Assembly (NCBI GenBank): GCA_002352125.1
Contig: DEHU01000264.1
Span: forward strand, 1 to 6,612
Length of the DNA: 6,612 nt
Reading direction: 5' to 3'
Source: Competibacteraceae bacterium UBA2792
GTDB lineage: Bacteria; Pseudomonadota; Gammaproteobacteria; Competibacterales; Competibacteraceae
Within the stretch, counting starts at the first letter, position 1; every line of letters starts with the position of its first letter. Both the position numbers and the translations under genes were made by a program. The notes beneath the pieces were generated by a model. The model was not told the DNA's origin and made no database searches. It saw nothing but the letters and a program-made list of their open reading frames with translations. Of the stretch, positions 5,800 through 6,612 are shown in pieces.

Positions 5800-6206
5800 G
5801 GCAGCAGCTTACCCATCAAGGGGTAGCGATACGGTTGTCCGGCCAGCGCTCGCGCCAGTCCCAGGATGCCGAGAACGACCAGCGTGGTATGGGCGATGGT
5901 GAAGTACAGGATGACGATCACCCAAGTCCAAGCGGCATCGTAACCGCCCAAGGCGATGATGAGTAAATTGACGATGACCAGCAGCGCGCCCGCGCACAAG
6001 CTAGCCGACAGGGTTTGCCGCAAGTGGCCTCGCGCCAGCGGCGGCGCATTGTCGCGGTGGTGGAAGTAGAGCCAGAGCAGCACCAGAAACGCTAAACCGG
6101 GCAATAGCAGCAGGTTGGCAAGATACAGCGATTCCGCCGCGACGGCGAGACTCTGGCCAGGAGGCGCCTCGTCGTCGAACGCCGGCGGTTCAGGCGAAGC
6201 TGGCAT
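5796..6206 (-). CDS. Small integral membrane protein in nor accessory operon
   Basis: 136 residues with three clear hydrophobic segments near 27-48, 69-88 and 91-118, and a Pro/Glu/Asp-rich N-terminal tail of ~20 residues with no signal peptide. Conserved-looking polar spots are HHRDN (49-53), ARGHLRQTL (58-66) and AH (105-106), so histidines could sit at the membrane edge. The ATG at 6206 is chosen because GGAGGT lies six bases upstream; it overlaps the end of norQ by 17 bp. The stop overlaps the next start (ATGA). I do not recognise a named family with certainty; position between norQ and a CcoG-like gene suggests a partner in NO reductase assembly or electron supply. That role is inference only. 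Confidence 0.85.
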   Translation of the reverse strand: MPASPEPPAFDDEAPPGQSLAVAAESLYLANLLLLPGLAFLVLLWLYFHHRDNAPPLARGHLRQTLSASLCAGALLVIVNLLIIALGGYDAAWTWVIVILYFTIAHTTLVVLGILGLARALAGQPYRYPLMGKLLP

Positions 6207-6612
6207 TCACCACCTCCAGCAACGCGGCAGCGGTCGGTTCGTCATCGGTCAACGCTTCCACCAGCGCGACCCGGCAAGCGGTGATGCGATCCATGCCACC
6301 GCAAATCAGTTGCGCCGCATAGACCAGTAAACGAGTGCTGGGCACTTCGTCCAGATCGTGTTCCTTCAGGGCGCGGAAGGCGCCCGCGAGCTTCACCAAT
6401 TGACCGGCGGTGGCGGCGTCGCAGCCGGTTTCGCCCATCACGATGGCCCGTTCCCGCTCGGGGTTCGGAAAATCGAAGCGCAGCGCGAGAAAACGTTGGC
6501 GCGTGGAGGGTTTCAAGCTCTTCAGCAGATTCTGGTAGCCAGGGTTGTAGGAGACCACCAGCATGAAGCCCGGCGGTGCCGGCAACATCTCGCCGGTGCG
6601 CTCGATGGGCAG
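6190..6612 (-). CDS. norQ: NorQ, MoxR-type AAA+ ATPase (C-terminal half), cut by window end
   Basis: The frame is open to the window edge; the visible 141 residues begin LPIERTGEM, so the ATG at 6588 is internal. About the C-terminal half of a ~265-residue NorQ/CbbQ protein is present. VVSYNPGYQ contains the sensor-1 asparagine and KPSTRQRF the arginine-finger region; both are typical of NorQ/CbbQ. The C-terminal part (DEVPSTRLLVYAAQLI, then DDEPTAAALLEVV) is the usual helical lid. Walker A and B lie outside the window. NorQ is a cytoplasmic ATPase that, with NorD, remodels NO reductase for iron insertion. The stop overlaps the next gene by 17 bp, so this is the upstream part of the same operon; norCB probably lies further right. 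Confidence 0.92.
   Translation of the reverse strand: MPIERTGEMLPAPPGFMLVVSYNPGYQNLLKSLKPSTRQRFLALRFDFPNPERERAIVMGETGCDAATAGQLVKLAGAFRALKEHDLDEVPSTRLLVYAAQLICGGMDRITACRVALVEALTDDEPTAAALLEVVNASFA

Noticed and set aside
1..6612. CRISPR arrays, tRNA or rRNA genes
   Set aside because: No regularly spaced repeats, cloverleaf-like segments or rRNA motifs were seen.

Overview
This window is part of a denitrification gene region from a proteobacterium. The heme d1 gene nirN, nnrS and a norQ/norD-type nitric oxide reductase maturation cluster point to a beta- or gammaproteobacterial nirS-type denitrifier. I cannot name the genus. Most coding DNA is GC-rich, about 70-75% in hand-counted lines, except nnrS and the intergenic region.

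Left part, + strand (1-1864): the 3' end of a cytochrome cd1-like gene, best read as nirN, overlaps the start of a complete nnrS gene (TGATG). NirN acts at the end of heme d1 synthesis for the NirS nitrite reductase. NnrS is a multi-pass heme/copper membrane protein linked to nitric oxide stress in denitrifiers.

Middle part (1865-2623): about 760 bases with no intact gene. It opens with a decayed IS3-family transposase remnant. It then carries what looks like a complete sigma-54 promoter on the + strand: two matching palindromic activator sites exactly 30 bp apart, a perfect IHF consensus match, and a -24/-12 element. No protein gene lies downstream on that strand. The predicted transcript would run through hairpins and short repeats into the 3' end of the opposing operon. 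It could be a small regulatory RNA, a leader, or an orphan promoter whose gene was lost.

Right part, - strand (2624-6612, read right to left): the 3' end of norQ (MoxR-type AAA+ ATPase), a small three-helix membrane protein, a polytopic 4Fe-4S membrane protein of the CcoG/NapH-like group, norD (VWA/MIDAS protein), and a 78-residue acidic protein of unknown function. The first genes overlap and the later gaps are 16 and 40 bp, so this looks like one operon. NorQ and NorD are known to act as a chaperone pair that activates NO reductase (NorCB) by iron insertion. norCB itself is not in the window and probably lies to the right. A dispersed repeat has entered the junction between the 4Fe-4S gene and norD; it supplies the last ~24 codons of one gene and the ribosome-binding region of the next.

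The two denitrification blocks converge on the middle region, which holds the least explained and most interesting sequence.
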